Shown one piece after another: positions 18,460 to 33,400 of a DNA stretch of 64,000 bases (position 1 is the stretch's first letter; each line of letters starts with the position of its first letter). A program made the translations under genes and the position numbers. The notes under the pieces were generated by a model. It saw only the letters and a program-made list of their open reading frames with translations. It ran no database searches and was not told where the DNA came from. Origin of the DNA: Owenia fusiformis (Eukaryota; Annelida; Polychaeta; Sabellida; Oweniidae); NCBI GenBank assembly GCA_903813345.2, contig CAIIXF020000009.1, positions 19,185,759 to 19,249,758 of the forward strand, in the 5' to 3' direction.

Positions 18460-21400
18460 GTAAGCCTACAGTAGATCTACTCTAACACTAACAGTTACGG
18501 AGTTCACATAGAACTACGTTATTTGGAGACCCTATCTGTTACAAGACTTATGCCTAGCACAACCGTCACCATGTGTTTTTAAGTTGCGAGGATCCTGCCA
18601 TGACTGTGGTAGTGTTATTGTGAAAGCCTGATATAGTCTAACTGTGACAATGTTATATTATGTTGCAAGGCCTGTCATGACACTGATGACAGTGGTAATG
18701 TTAAAGCCTGATATGACAGTGGCTGTGCTATTATATTGACAATGGTTGCAAGGCCTGTCATGACCGTGGTAATGTTAAAGCATGATATATGACCGTGACA
18801 ATGGTTACATGAATGACATTTAGTAGCTTGAGAATACTGTGATGAAAAAATTCATTGTTTAACTACCTTAAATAAGTAAATCTAGACTACTATACATGGT
18901 ACTCGCATACATTGATACATATAATATTAGATTTCTAATCTCATTCAAGAATGTGAACATTGTCATGTCATATCAGGCTTTAACATTACCACGGTCATGA
19001 CAGGCCTTGCAATATAAAACATCTTTGTCACGGTTAGACCAGGCTTTCACGATAGCAATACCACGGTGATGGCAGGATCCTTCACTACGGGCAAATTATT
19101 GATATGACGCGCCATCCGCTAGGTGCGCTGATCACGATCGCACTGGACGAAATGTTGCATCTCCAGGTGCAGAATTATTATGTTACCGTCAATGGAGAAA
19201 GATTGGGACCTTTTATTTGGAGAACGTGCACAGTTGTACTTATCTGGCTCTAATACGTCCGCGCGTGTGTAAAAGTCGTATGTTTATAATGTACTTCCCA
19301 GTTTGCTACATTTTGCTACATTTGGTCAAGTCATTAAAACGAACGATTTGATAGTCCAAGGACGTCTATGGATAGTCATACTTTAACCCTTGGTTCATTT
19401 TTTTTTCATTTATAAATAAAATTAATTTAAATTCACATATTCAAATACTAGAAACTCTAAATCGCAATCGTATCGTTTTAGATTTTTAAAATAATGCTTT
19501 AGTTTTGAAATACGACTGTGTAAACACAAACGTTGGTCAATATTTACGCGTGAGCTTCGTCTGATTTCACTTAAGAAAATCGTTGCCAATGTTATGTTGA
19601 TGCACCCACTACTCAGTATATTTAGATCATAGAATTATAAAATAAAGACCCTCTAATCTACATATTAATATGATCATGAATCTGAAATCTATTTGAAAAT
19701 CCATTCACATTAAGTTATTGAATTGTCTGTCTAAAGTTTACGCTATACACTGAACGGTTCAATCATCAAAAGTTTATTTCTGACTGCCAGCGCAGTTCAT
19801 TCCTCGATATTTAGACATAAGAAAACATAACTTACAATCATAGTATGGATGTGAATTTAATTACTTTAATACTTACATTCATAATGATTACTGTCGTGAA
19901 ATTATTTTTGGAATCCGTCCAAGAACAGTGGTGTAAAACGGCTTCTCCTGCGACCAACCTAAACATGTCCGTTTGACGCAACAATTTTGCACTCACGATG
20001 TTTTAAAGGTTATTTACAGAAAGATGACGAAAATATTTGACACCATATCAAGCAACTTATAATTTAGATAAACATGCAGTAGAGACCCCCTAGTACCACC
20101 ATTGAAAAAATCAGAAAAAATCTGTAAATTTTAAGCAATTCAATTCTGCTCACCAAGAAAGCGGGTTTTACAAGAAGTATAGACCGGGAGCGCGTGAACA
20201 CCTAGCGGTAGGTTTTAGAGTGAAAAGCATAAGACGAAATTGGCGCGTCATATCAATAATTTGCCCGTAGTGCTTGCAAAACTTAAAAAACACTAATAAC
20301 ATGGTGACAGTTGTGCCAAACATAAGTCTTGGAAGAGATAGCTTGTGGGTATTTGCCTCTTCCTTTCAGACGGTCAAAAATCAAGTTTTAGAGAAAGTTC
20401 AAATGCCTCAATCGAATCATTTGGTCTACTTACTCATATGTACTTGACTTATTTTTTTAAGTCAAATATTCATCCATTCAATAGCCAGTTATAGTGATAC
20501 TCAAAATTGGATCCACATGCTTTAAAATCTTCTCTTGCACTCGAGTGACGTCAGAGTTCATAGAAATTCGAACTCGTGACAAAATTCATTGAATCTCTAT
20601 TCTCCTCCCATTTCGGGGAAACCATTCTGTTCTAAATAACGTCATTTTCTAAGAATCTCTTCCCTGTTGGAATGTGAGATGAATGCGAGGGAGAAATGGT
20701 TTGTATGATATAAGAGAAGGGGATTTCTATTGAATTTCCTGTGATGAACTAACGAAAGAAAGGTGGCGCTAGTTAAGTCATCGACCAAACTTATTATACT
20801 TGGGAAAACTTAAGAATAAGACCAAATGAGAGAATAAATGGATTTTTGATGGTCGGACACCAAGAGGCAAATATTTAGCCTATTTACTTATGTATCATTT
20901 TAAATGTGTATAATCTAGATAATACACATTAAAAACGATACAAATCATATGTAAATAAATAGTTCTCTGTGACAGTGTTGTGTACATCTAACCTAAAGAA
21001 AGAATCAAGACCATTTCTTGTTAAAAAACTGAATTTTGACCCAAAACAGGTACTGTCTTGGACAATTTTTCCATGTTTTTTTCCTCTCATATTGGCCAGT
21101 TTCCATGGTTTATGCCCAAAGACAAAATTTGACATGTTGCACAAACCTATCCAAATACATGTAATTCAGAGCGTTAACCGGGACTATCTACGCAAGGTGT
21201 GGTTTTAACATGATTCAGTTTTACATGCATGCTCAAAGATAAAAGAACTTCTTTCCCATGGTTTAAAGTGCTTTTTCGCAATTTGTTGGTTTTAGTTTTT
21301 ATCCCAAACGAAAGCTTATTAAGTTATAGAAAACATTTGGCTGAGTTAGGTTTGGTTTGTTTTTATCATGGGCTTTCAACTAGAGATTGAAAGCCCATGT

Positions 21401-24400
21401 TTTTATGTTAAACGAAAATATTCTGGCAATACAAGGTGCATTATTATGAATGTAAGTGACATCTATCTCAAAATAAATGATCATGCATAGTATGCACTGT
21501 GTTCGCTTAAAACTGAACCAAAAATTGGAACCTCTATTTCACTGTTTTATTGACTCAGATAATCCTAAAAAATAAAATGTCAAAAGACCATTGTGCAATA
21601 ATATTCGGGAAAATATATTTACATCTATGATTTGATTACTATTCATTTTTTAAAATTGAAAGGAAACTCAATGGTTTGCCCATGTACTCCCCTAGAGCCC
21701 CCTAGGAAGTCCCTTTATGTTAAAATACACTGAGACGACTGTCAGACTAGATCATTTTATTGAAATGTTTATTTTCATTTTATTTCAGTGGTTTGTTCAA
21801 ACCAGGAATGAATGCTATTCTGGGTCCAACTGGGAGTGGAAAAACCTCGTAAGTAAACATTAGTACCAAACAAAAAGCTTTGGAAAATGGCACCAAAGTA
21901 GAGTTAGAATAAGAGCTGAGTGGAGAGGGTATTATAACCACTTATCTTATCAATAACATATCTTGATTTGAACTTCTAATTCATCGATCTTTGTGTATGA
22001 CTTCAAGCACGTCATATCAACCATCCCTGGTTAATGGAGAAACATAATCATCATTTATTTATTGATCACGTTGCTAACAAGAAATGGATGATTTTGAACC
22101 TGTTGCTAACAGAAAAAAATAGATGAGTTTGAAATAAATGTAAATTGGCCATGAGCGAAAAATGCCAGATAATTCATGGGAGAAAATTTGCATTAAACAA
22201 AAGTGGAATGCGAAAGAGGTAATAATAAGGCCACCTATGAACTCCTCTTATCTTAGCAAAGTAAATGTACTTCATACTGTATATCTCAGATAGTACATGT
22301 ACCATCCATCAGTGGTCTCCTACCCCAGTGTTTCACATATTTGTGTTCTTCATTGCTTTGTCATCATGCCTCCACGAATCCCTGATATTACAGACCTACA
22401 ACCTGGGTGGACTAGACTCCACTGAACAGTAAAACAGTGAACACTCTCTAGTGAACACCTGTGTTAAGTGAACACCACTTCAAAACACATTTTACATTGA
22501 CTCCTGCATAAAAAACCCTCTGTAATCATTACCTACCAAGAAAGAACATTTTTGTAGCTCTATAGGTGTGCACTATACTGTATACAGGTTTTATATATTT
22601 TTAAGGGAGTTGGAAGGGGTAGAGACTAGTGTAAAAAATGTGTAAATCGTCTTTTCATAAAGTGAGTCATGGAGGCCTTCAGCCAGGGGGATTGAAAGGT
22701 TGTTACCCCTAGTTACAAATACTTTCAAAATCATGCAGTTTTTCCCGTTTGATCACTTCAAATAATTTTGGGCCCAGGATTGTCAAATTTGATCCCCCTT
22801 TTAATAAACGGAAATTTGACCCCCTCCCCTTTGCAAAAGCTGGTAATGGGCTTGCAATGCTTCTCTCACAATCCTAATTCTATTATCTGAAAAAAAATTG
22901 TGGTATCTGATCAAATATATAAGTTATTGAAGATTTAAGATGCAGAAATATCCCAATTCCTAAGAATTAAAAAGGAGATCCTCTTTTTGAATTTATTAAC
23001 AGATAATCATAACATATAAAGGATTATGCTGAAATAATGTCAGAACTTTTGGTCTCATAGCAAACAAAGGGGAACTTCTTTGACACTTTTTCTCAACTTA
23101 CATCAATCCCTTCTCCATTCTAACAGCTTAATTCACATTAAAAGTTAAAATTTGCATGTAGCGTCATGGAGGTGCAATCAGCACATGGCTTTCCATGTGA
23201 CTTTAATCTTAAGTAGACTTGATGTTTGAATCCAAACCCTAGATTTTCATGATATTTTGTTATCTTCCGTGATTCTTACTAGATAAAAGATTTTAATAAG
23301 CACATATATGTAGTAAGAATTATGAAGTGACATTATTTCATGTACTGTTTAAGATAAACATTAATTTGTGCGACTAAATTAATTGAAGGAACAATGTCGC
23401 CTAGGTCTGTCCCCCAGACAAAATACCTAAGATACATGTATATCTTGAGAAGGTACAGAGGGCACAGTATCACCGATATATTGAGAAAATCAACCTACTG
23501 TCGGATAAAACACAATAAGTCCAAATCAACATACAATCGTTTAATCATTATTATGAAACCCTTGAAAGTAATAAATATAACTAAGTGATATGTGGAATGA
23601 TGACCAGAAATGTGTTGTGGTTCAAAAATAAGAAAAAAGAAATTTCAAATTCATTTAGACTTTAATACTAGCCAGTAGAAAAGTAATATCTGTGAACAAT
23701 CATCAAATTGATCGTGTTATGAATTAGTCGAAGCCTCAAAGTTGGTAAATAGATAGACCAACTCCTTATACATCTTCTAGAGCCAAAACATTAGGGGTTA
23801 CTCTAATTGTGCTTTTATCAGACATTGCACCTTTAAATTGGACACATCTCCCCTTGCTAGTATCAATTGCTTGATTTCTAACAAAATAGACTAATAATTA
23901 ACCTTATCATAAAATGTACTCTAACACCACCCCACTCGACATATGTCTTATGATAAGCAATATACAACCAAGTTGAGCAAAATAGAGCTCATATTCTCAA
24001 GTTTATACTAAGTGCAATAGCTATCAATCGTGTTACCAAAACACCAGTGAAAATTTCGTATTTATTGGCTCTCCAGCTAACACTTCTCTCATGAACCATG
24101 AGACTTATCGATTCTAAAGTTGGCAAAATAGGCCTTATTTGGCCCTACAAGGTATAACCATGGTATTTGGTGGTCAGGTTTGACAAATAAATATAATCAA
24201 CCACGAAATGCAATGATATGCCATGATAAATGATAGTTATGATTATAGCAATGAAATACCATCGTATGACCATGGTATTTGACGGTCAGGTTTGACAAAG
24301 TAGTACAATCAACCAAGAAATGCCATGCTAAATGAGAGTTATGATTTTGACAATGAAATGCCATCAACCATTATATACCATGGTAAATGATGGTCAGGAA

Positions 24401-27400
24401 CAATGGCATTGAAATACCATGATCGTCACATCTTACAATGAAATGCCATCAACCATGGTATACCTTTGTAAATGATGGTCAGGAACATAGCAATGAAATA
24501 CCATGATAATACCATGGTATTTGATGGTTAACTTTGAACATAAAATACCATGAAACATGGTATAAAATGATATAAAAACTGACCAAAAAACATCATTGCC
24601 ACCATGGTCAGACTTGGTGGTAATGGAGAGGTTAAGCTAACGATGTTTTTCACAACGTAACCGTGATCGTGAACACAAAGTACAAAATTTAACAAAGGAA
24701 TGTATCGAGCGCTCATAGTTTTATGCGCGCTAAGTCTACTTCAGATACTCTTTCAGCTTCAGAGTTTCGGGTTTAGAACGGGAGATTTGAATATTTGACG
24801 TTGGGTCAACGGGAACCATTTTACTCGTGTCTATTGAACACTATGCTGTCAATTTTGATTTTGATGCACAGTTGAATTCTTGCTGAACACGATGATGTAT
24901 GTCATGCATGATTTAGCGCCAAAAATCTTACGAAACGAGCTCGTTTAAAATATGTATTAGAAACCCAGCTATAAAACCGCATCAATGACATACTATAGAA
25001 TCATTACACGCTATTGTGTAGTCTAAACAAACACTGGATTTGAACGGCTATTTATATGAGAAGGCTACATGAATTTGTATATGGTCGAGTGATACGTACA
25101 GGTTCAGTTTCGATTATATATGCAAAGCTTAACCTCTCCAATGTCATTGCCGATCATGATAGACCATGGTATACCATGGTATCATTGTTTTCATTTAAAC
25201 ATGGTCTTTTTTCCCCCGGGTTTTTCCCCCTCCCAATTCATTTACTCCCCATCACAGTTTACTTCAGAAATAGATATGGGATGAGATAGGCAAAGGCTTG
25301 GATCAAGACAGCATGTACATATAGATCAACAAGATAAACATTCTATTGAATCTGTTATCTTTATAAGTTAAAAACTGGGATGACTGACAAACTTATCCAG
25401 GTCTAAAAACATAGTTTTGTAATCAAGGTTTGGCATCTGTTATGAAAACAATAGGATGGCATGTTAAATACTAACTAACAAAGGTCAAGATTCTAGTACT
25501 TATTTCTGCACTTTAAGTAATTTATAGAAGTATGTGCTGAGATTAGAGCCGTTATTCATGTGGACGGATATAGTACATGTATACATTTATATTTAATATT
25601 TATCAGGGATCTGGAAATAAACATGAGGGGCCTAATACCTTCCCATGCTATAAATTAATATCTGAGGCATTTAGAAATGGTCCAAAATTTAAAATATTAT
25701 TGGTCTTAATTCTTTTAAATGATACTTTTTTAAAGAAAATACATTTTTGAAATAGATAAAAGCATATATTTTAAAATGAGATATTTTTTCAAAGAAAATA
25801 CATTTTTGAAATAAATATAAGCATATATTTTAAAATGAGGCACAAAAGCACCACATTTAGCCCCAACCTTTCTGCCAGTCCATTTCTACATTTCTAGTAT
25901 GTATCTAAAGAAACCATCTTGAATCATTTAGACAATCCAATATCATGGATGTAGCCAGTCAGGAGGCAGAAAACAGAAAACTATTTCTTGGATGTTTGTT
26001 TACACAGATAAACTATGACAAACATGTCCCATTTTTAAAGGTTTAAAATATATCAACATTGGCTTGAAATTTGCCTCACATACTTGAATTTGCCTCACCT
26101 ACTTGAATTTGCCTCACCTACTTGAATTTGCCTCGCTTATTTTTTGATCCTGGCTACGCCCTTGAATGTTTATCTCTGACCCATTTTATGATATATAAGT
26201 TACACTCCACATACCATATTTTGAACACTACATGAGTAATTATGAGTCATATTTTTAGTGAAGTCACATTCCTCAAGCGTATTTCACAACATGCATAGGG
26301 ATTTCAATATACATGTAAATGATTTTTTTGAGTGACTCTCTTGTAAAGGTCAAGTTTACGAAATATTTATTGTCAAGTCATCTCATTTACTCGTATAGGT
26401 TCCTAGTCAACTCTGACCCTAGTTAACTCGGACCCAAGTGCCCTAGTTAACTCAGACCCTGGTTAACTCTGACCCTAGTCAACCTGGACCTATGTATTTT
26501 TTTTAGATTTTTCCTTAGTTTGAGCATTAAAATGAAAAGTAATATATAAAAACATAAATCATATATAATTGTTAAATAAAACAATGGTTGATAATGGTGA
26601 AAAAATATTCTGACACTTTTGAGTCAATCATAAACCATTCAGCCTGATTGTGATATTATATATGCAGGCAGGAATAAATATTTATTAACCAAAAGTAAGT
26701 AAGTTTGTAACAAACAAATAGTATTTGTTGTTGACCCATTCTGATACACATCCAATTGCGTAGCCAGAATTTTGTGACCAGGGGTTCTATTTTTTTTATG
26801 TTATTCACAAATCCTCCCTCCCCAACTTCATAAGGGTGCTTCGCATACACGCATTTTTGTATTTATACATACAATTTACACTCCCACCAAAGGTTTGGCA
26901 GCCCTAACTCCCCCATGGTTATTTCTTTGACCTTACTGCTGGATATCATCACATTTTAGGAAGATAATGATAAAGATTTTCCTCAATGATTCATGAATTT
27001 GACCAAGTCTTGATGGTTGTTTTATAAGCAACTGAGGAATATCTAGTTACGAGCCAAAATTCAGCTAAAAACCCGGACGTGTATTAAACGGTTATAATAA
27101 AAATTATCAGGAAAATATGTATATGTTAATATTCAACAGTTATAATAAAAATTATTAGGAAAATAAGTATATGTTAATATTAAAAAGTTATAATAAAAAA
27201 TTATTAGGAGAATATGTAGGTACATGTATAATGATAATATTAAGTCAAATATTGCTGTGCTATAGTGAGCTATCAGCTCCTTTATTAGGCGTCCTAGAGA
27301 TTTCATACAATTGACTATTATACAAAAACAATCGTTTGGAGTATAGAACGTCAGTGTCTTCATTCCTTGCCTGAGATGTTTTATTTTTTCCAAGAAGAAG

Positions 27401-30400
27401 TAGCTTTAAAGCTTCAAAATAAATTGTGTGAAATTATTGATATTTCTATTCTAAAATGTCATGCTCCGGGGTCTTACAAGACACAAACCTTTGAGAAGTT
27501 TCAACTTGACGATAACATGTTTTTAACAAAATAGGGCTTTAGTGTTCACCATAACAAATATGAACTTATTTATTGATTGAAGTTTTCAAATTGCATAATA
27601 AATTATATTTCTGATCACTGCTTTGATTTTTTCCACAAAATATTTTTTGGGAAATCCTGACCGGGGGTTACGTTTGAAGCTTTGAAATATGAAATAAAAA
27701 TGTGTTATGAAATAATCATGTATATTCGACACGTTAAAAAAATTGTTTAAAACACAAATGCACTAATACATTTCCCCATAGGCTAAATTAGATTCATTTG
27801 TTTTAAAACATAATATAGTTCTAATTCTATATGAGTTCAATATAAAACGAATCAAAATCAATCTTATTTAATTATAAAGAGTTATTTGATCACAATGACG
27901 CAAATAGCATAAAAGTATAAAGGTTTTTAAAGATTGATTTCGACTCATCAGAAATATACATAAACATAATTTTTTAAAGATTTCAGTAATGAATTGAATT
28001 ATATCTTATTTCTATATTCTTTACATTTTGCAAATTAATTGCTTTCACCTCTAAAATAGCAAAATACAGTAGTAATATACAGCTGATGGTAATTGTACAG
28101 CGTTGTGGAAATGTAACATATTTCGTAACAATATACAGTACAGCATACATAAACAACCTAAGAGTATCATGCAACTACAATCTCAAATGAATACTTATAG
28201 GCATTTGAATTTATAATGATTGGTAATGATCATTATAAGGTCCTTGACATAAGAGGAATGGTAATTTCAAGTTAATGATAAGATGCTAATATAATACATG
28301 ATAGAAATATAAAAAAAAGACAATGCACTCTATTAAATATTTTGACATCATAAAATAAGATGACACTTACATAGTCATACTTGATGTACTTTGAGGGTAG
28401 TTCTCCTTCTCAAATATTTGTCCTTATATTGGTTTTCCCCTATTCAGGCTTATTTCATGAACCGTATGGCAGTTAACATTGACCTTTTCTCTCTCTTTAT
28501 TTCATAAGAATAATTGCATCTCTCTACGTGCGACAAATCAGGTTGTTGCGCCACATTCTTTCATCACATTTTTTTATGATCGAGGCTTGAGTTTGTTACA
28601 TGCAAACATGCTTTTCTATGATGAGATTTTCCAGTTGCTATAGTGACGATGAATTCACCGTGGTTATGTGCAATTTAAATCATCTTTATAGTCAATGCAG
28701 GTTTCTGAATAACATAAGTTTTCCACCTTTCAACTGTGCTGCACACCATCTGTTTTTTACTTTTTATTAGCTCACATGGTGAGCTTTTGCAATCACTCAC
28801 TCGTCCGTCTGTCTGTCCGTCCGTCCATCCGTCCATCCGTCAACAATAGTGGCACGTTTTAAAACCTCTGTCGATAGGATTCCTGTTTTAAGTTATTTCT
28901 GTTCAACATCCATACAGAAAACTCCCCTATGACTCCTGGTTCAAAAGCTCGCCTATTTTCAAAATGGCCGCCATTTTTGTCTCACTAAATTCACTTTTGA
29001 CCCATTTCCTAGCTTTAGAAATAATTTCAGGTGTCCTACATTGTAAAAATTCATGTCAATGTAAAGAGTAGATATATGAAATAATTTTGTTACAAAAAAT
29101 CAGTGAAAAATTATATCAATTTTTTTATTTTCAGCCATTTTAGTTAACATTGATTTGTCCATCTGACTCGCAAAATCCACTTTTCCGTCAACAACAGTGG
29201 AACGTTTTAAAACCTCTGTCGATAGGATTCCTGTTTTAAGTTGTTTTTGTTCAACATCAATACAGAAAACTCCCCTATGACTCCTGGTTCAAAAGCTCGC
29301 CTATTTTCAAAATGGCCGCCATTTTTGTCTCGCGAAATTCACTTTTGACCCATTTCCTAGCTTTACAAATAATTTCAAGTGTCCTACATTGTAAAACTCC
29401 ATGTTAATGTAAAAAGCAGATGTATGAAATAATTTTGTTACGAAAAATCAGCAAAAAATTATATCCATTTTTTTTATTTTCAGCCATTTTAGTTAACATT
29501 GATTTGTCCATCTGTCTCGCGAAATCCTCTTTTGGACCATTTGCTTAAAACCTCTGTCGATAGGATTCCAGTTTCAAGTTATTTTTGTTCAACATCAATA
29601 CAAAAAGCTCCCCTATGACTCCTGGTTCAAAAGCTCGCCTATTTTCAAAATGGTCGCCATTTTTGTCTCGCAAAATTCATGTCACTGTAAAGAGTAGTTG
29701 TATGAAATAATTTTGTTACAAATAATTGGCAAAAAATTATATCCGTTTTTTTCAGCCATTTTATTTAACATCGATTTGTCCATCCATCTCTCAGTCAGTC
29801 CAAAATAGTGGCAAGTGGCTAGAAATAATTTTGTTACAAAAAATCAGCAAAAAATTATGTCCGCTTTTTTTTATTTTCTGTTATTTTAGCCATCATTCAC
29901 TTCACTTTTGAGCAACACCATGTGAGTCCAGTACCCACAGTACTAATTTTTTTATTTATAGTATCTGAGAATTGTATTGACTATTTATTGCATGCCGTTT
30001 TGTTGATTGTTCTGAATTGACTATGATAGGTGGACCATTTCTTATGCTGACTAACTGAATACCTTGATTTTGCTGATCATAGATACTGATTTTGCTTATC
30101 ACAACATTCCTTTAACTATTTTGATTTCTTTATTTATTTAAATAAATCATAATATTCAAGAATTGTATTGATTATCAATTGTAAGACTGTTGAGTTGATT
30201 GTGCTGAACATAATATAAAATTAACATGTGATGCAAGCTGTTCTTTATTTTAGATTTTGCCTCATATTCATATTTCTGATTGTTCTTTAGGCTATTAGAT
30301 GTGCTAGCTGCAAGGAAGGATCCAAATGGGCTCCAGGGGACTGTATTGGTCAATGGCCAGCTACAGCCCAGCAACTTCAAGTTAATGTCTGGCTATGTTG

Positions 30401-33400
30401 TTCAGGTAAAAATTTACACCAGTTTGAATATGTTAAAGGTTCTTTTACATTGAGACCTCTCATTCTGACTGACATATATTTAAAAGTTTACGCTGCCACC
30501 TCTGTATGATGTCTTTGAGGGAGTTTTAATGGGTTTGTGTAAGTTAACTTAAGGGAATCATGACTCCTCTTTTGTCTGAGCTATCTTAGTTTAGCTCTAA
30601 TCCATTGTTGAGCTTATTCTTTTCAACAAAAGAGGATGGATACTCCTTAGCATCATTAAACACTGCTCCATGTTAGGCTGTAGTAGCAGGAGCTAATGTA
30701 GCATTTGCTTAGGCACAGGAGATGTCAGTTATCTCATTAATCTGTAAAATACACATTTTCATCAAAGCCAATTGTGCTATTACTAGGCTTGTCAGTGTTA
30801 GAAAAGTTATATTAATTCGATGTGATATTTTCTAGGATGACGTTGTTATGGGCACATTGTCAGTTCGAGAAAATTTCCACTTCTCTGCTGCCCTGAGACT
30901 ACCATCCTCTGTTTCATACGAAGAGAGAAAGGAACGTGTCGAGGAAATTATAGTTGAGTTGGGACTCACTAAGTGTGCCGACACAAAGGTTAGTACAACA
31001 TACAGAACAACAAATAACAGTCCTGCAAACAAACCAGCAACAGCATACAAATCAGTATTTAACAGTGTGGGTCATATCCACTCTAGAGTAGCCCAAGGGG
31101 GGTGTAAATATTTAGAGTCGAGTGTAAAATTGAAGTGTCTTGCCACATTGACAAACATGAAAAAAGTGAAATTCACCATTGTTGAATATTATAGAACAAA
31201 TTCAATTTTAAGTACTTTCATAAACATATTACTTTTTTAAAAGATTTTTATTCACTGTGGCAACACTGTGGCGAGTGTAATTGTTCATTGGCGAGTGTGA
31301 AAACACAAGTTGATTGCCACTTGGCGAGTGACAGAAAAATCCTAAGACCCACACTGATTTAAACAGCATGGGCACTAAAGTACAAAATGACTAAATGTCA
31401 ATGGCTTTTGAAGTTTGTATGCCAGTTTGCTATGTCTTTATATATGAAGAATGTTAGAGCTAGGTCATTAGAAGTGTTGTGTTTAAGTATATTTTTGTAC
31501 TTTTTGCACTTTTACTGCACTAATCTATTGTGTCAGTGTACTATATGTCATGATACCAGAACAAAGTACAAGAGTACAAAGAATCAAATGTTATAATGCA
31601 GTATCACTTTATCATATAGGTTGGTACAGAGTTTATACGTGGGGTGTCAGGAGGTGAAAGGAAGCGTACAAATATTGGCATGGAACTTATCACAGCACCC
31701 AATGTCTTGTTTTTGGATGAACCAACAACTGGACTTGATGCAAGCACTGCCAATGCTGTCATGAGCCTCCTCCAAAAGTATGAACATCTTTCAATATCTT
31801 AATACCTGGTCCCAGTCAAATCTAGTACACAGCCCCCTAAAATGCAGCAAATTGGCAACCTCTCTATAACCATGGGACTTTACCCTTATCAGACTGCTCT
31901 TGAAAAGGCCTCTAAGTAATTCTATACATGGTCCACAAACAATTTTTTTCACCATCATATTGTTATAGTCTTCAGCTTTTCTGTGGACAGTGTTTGGCAG
32001 TTGGTGTTTGGCATTTGGTGGTTGGCATTCGGCGGTCAGCATGTGTAACAAATGGCAGGTGGTGACATTTAACATGTTAATGCATGAGAAACTCCATGAG
32101 AAACTATGATGAATGTGTTTTAATTATGCATGGACTGGATGTAAATCATATCTCGAGGCAATAAAATAAAATAAAAACTTCATTTTCACATTTTAAACTG
32201 AAAAAAACATCTGAATTAATACTTTTTTGTAAAATATTGACAAGGCAGTTATGTCTGGTTAGGCCCACAATACAGTAAAAACTCAGATAACTTTGAAGGA
32301 TTTGAGAAATTTTGAGAAAAAATTCCCGCTTTGAGCAAAAGAGAACAGGGCACCTACATAAACTCATCTAAAATGTTGTATTGTATGTATGTATGTATTC
32401 TTTATTTGCGTCTATTCATTTAGACAGTTACATGGTATACAATGATATAAGGTAAAAGAAAAGAGTTATATAAAAGTTACAGATACAAAAAGTTAAACTG
32501 CCTTAACATCGTCTCCCTGGCCCTATGCATAGAGTGAATGTTAATCGAAACAGAACAGTGAGAATCAAGGCTCTCCGGGCCCAAACTCAAATGATTTATA
32601 CCAAAGATGAAGCTCAATTTTTCATCAATTGTATGGCACTCTTCACTTTCTAAAAGCATGGTAAGTGTATGTCGCTCATGAGAAAGTGCGTCACAACACA
32701 ATAAGAAATGTTCCAAGGTGTCATTTTCTTTGCTGCACAGAGGGCATAAAGCACAAATATCAAATGGGTAGCAACATGTTTGCAGTTCGAATATTAGGAT
32801 ACATTGTTTGTTGAGAATAAGTATTTTCTTACTAATATTCCACCATAAAATTGGCTGCATAAATGACCTAACAGTAGGTACAAACATAGTTAAAGAATTA
32901 TACAATGAGCACATCATGATAACACTATGATAATTACAGGTTGAGTAGGAAAGGTCGTACAATTATATTCTCCATCCATCAGCCTAGGTTCAGCATCTTT
33001 AAGCAGTTTGACAACCTAGCTCTGCTCTCCCTTGGGGAAATGGTGTACCATGGACCATCCAACGAAGCACTCGACTACTTTGAATCAATAGGTAAAGCTA
33101 AGACTAGGGTTGTAATATATAATTCTGCTTTGTGTAACTGTTTTCTTTAGTGTATTATGGTTGGTTTTCATTTTATTTATTTTTAATAAATACTCATTTA
33201 TTTCGTTAAATCATTAAATAAATTTACATTGTTAATCACGGCATTGTTAATCACGGTTTTCATGAATCACAATTTTGTTAAAATTATCATGAGTGACGTA
33301 AAAGGAAGATTGTTATTTATTAATCCCAAGTTATCAAGTATCATGTAACCATATAAACTAAAAGCACTGTCAAAAGAAATTGCCTCTTATTTAAGGCATG

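Noticed and set aside
30848-31240. 130-codon ORF starting MGTLSVREN
   Set aside because: It is ABCG2 exon 4 read through its donor (GTTAGT at 30989) into the intron.
32477-32962. A 161-codon minus-strand gene in ABCG2 intron 5
   Set aside because: The CPLC...EHFLLCC motif and truncated context identify a LINE fragment; its N-terminal residues are unrelated sequence.
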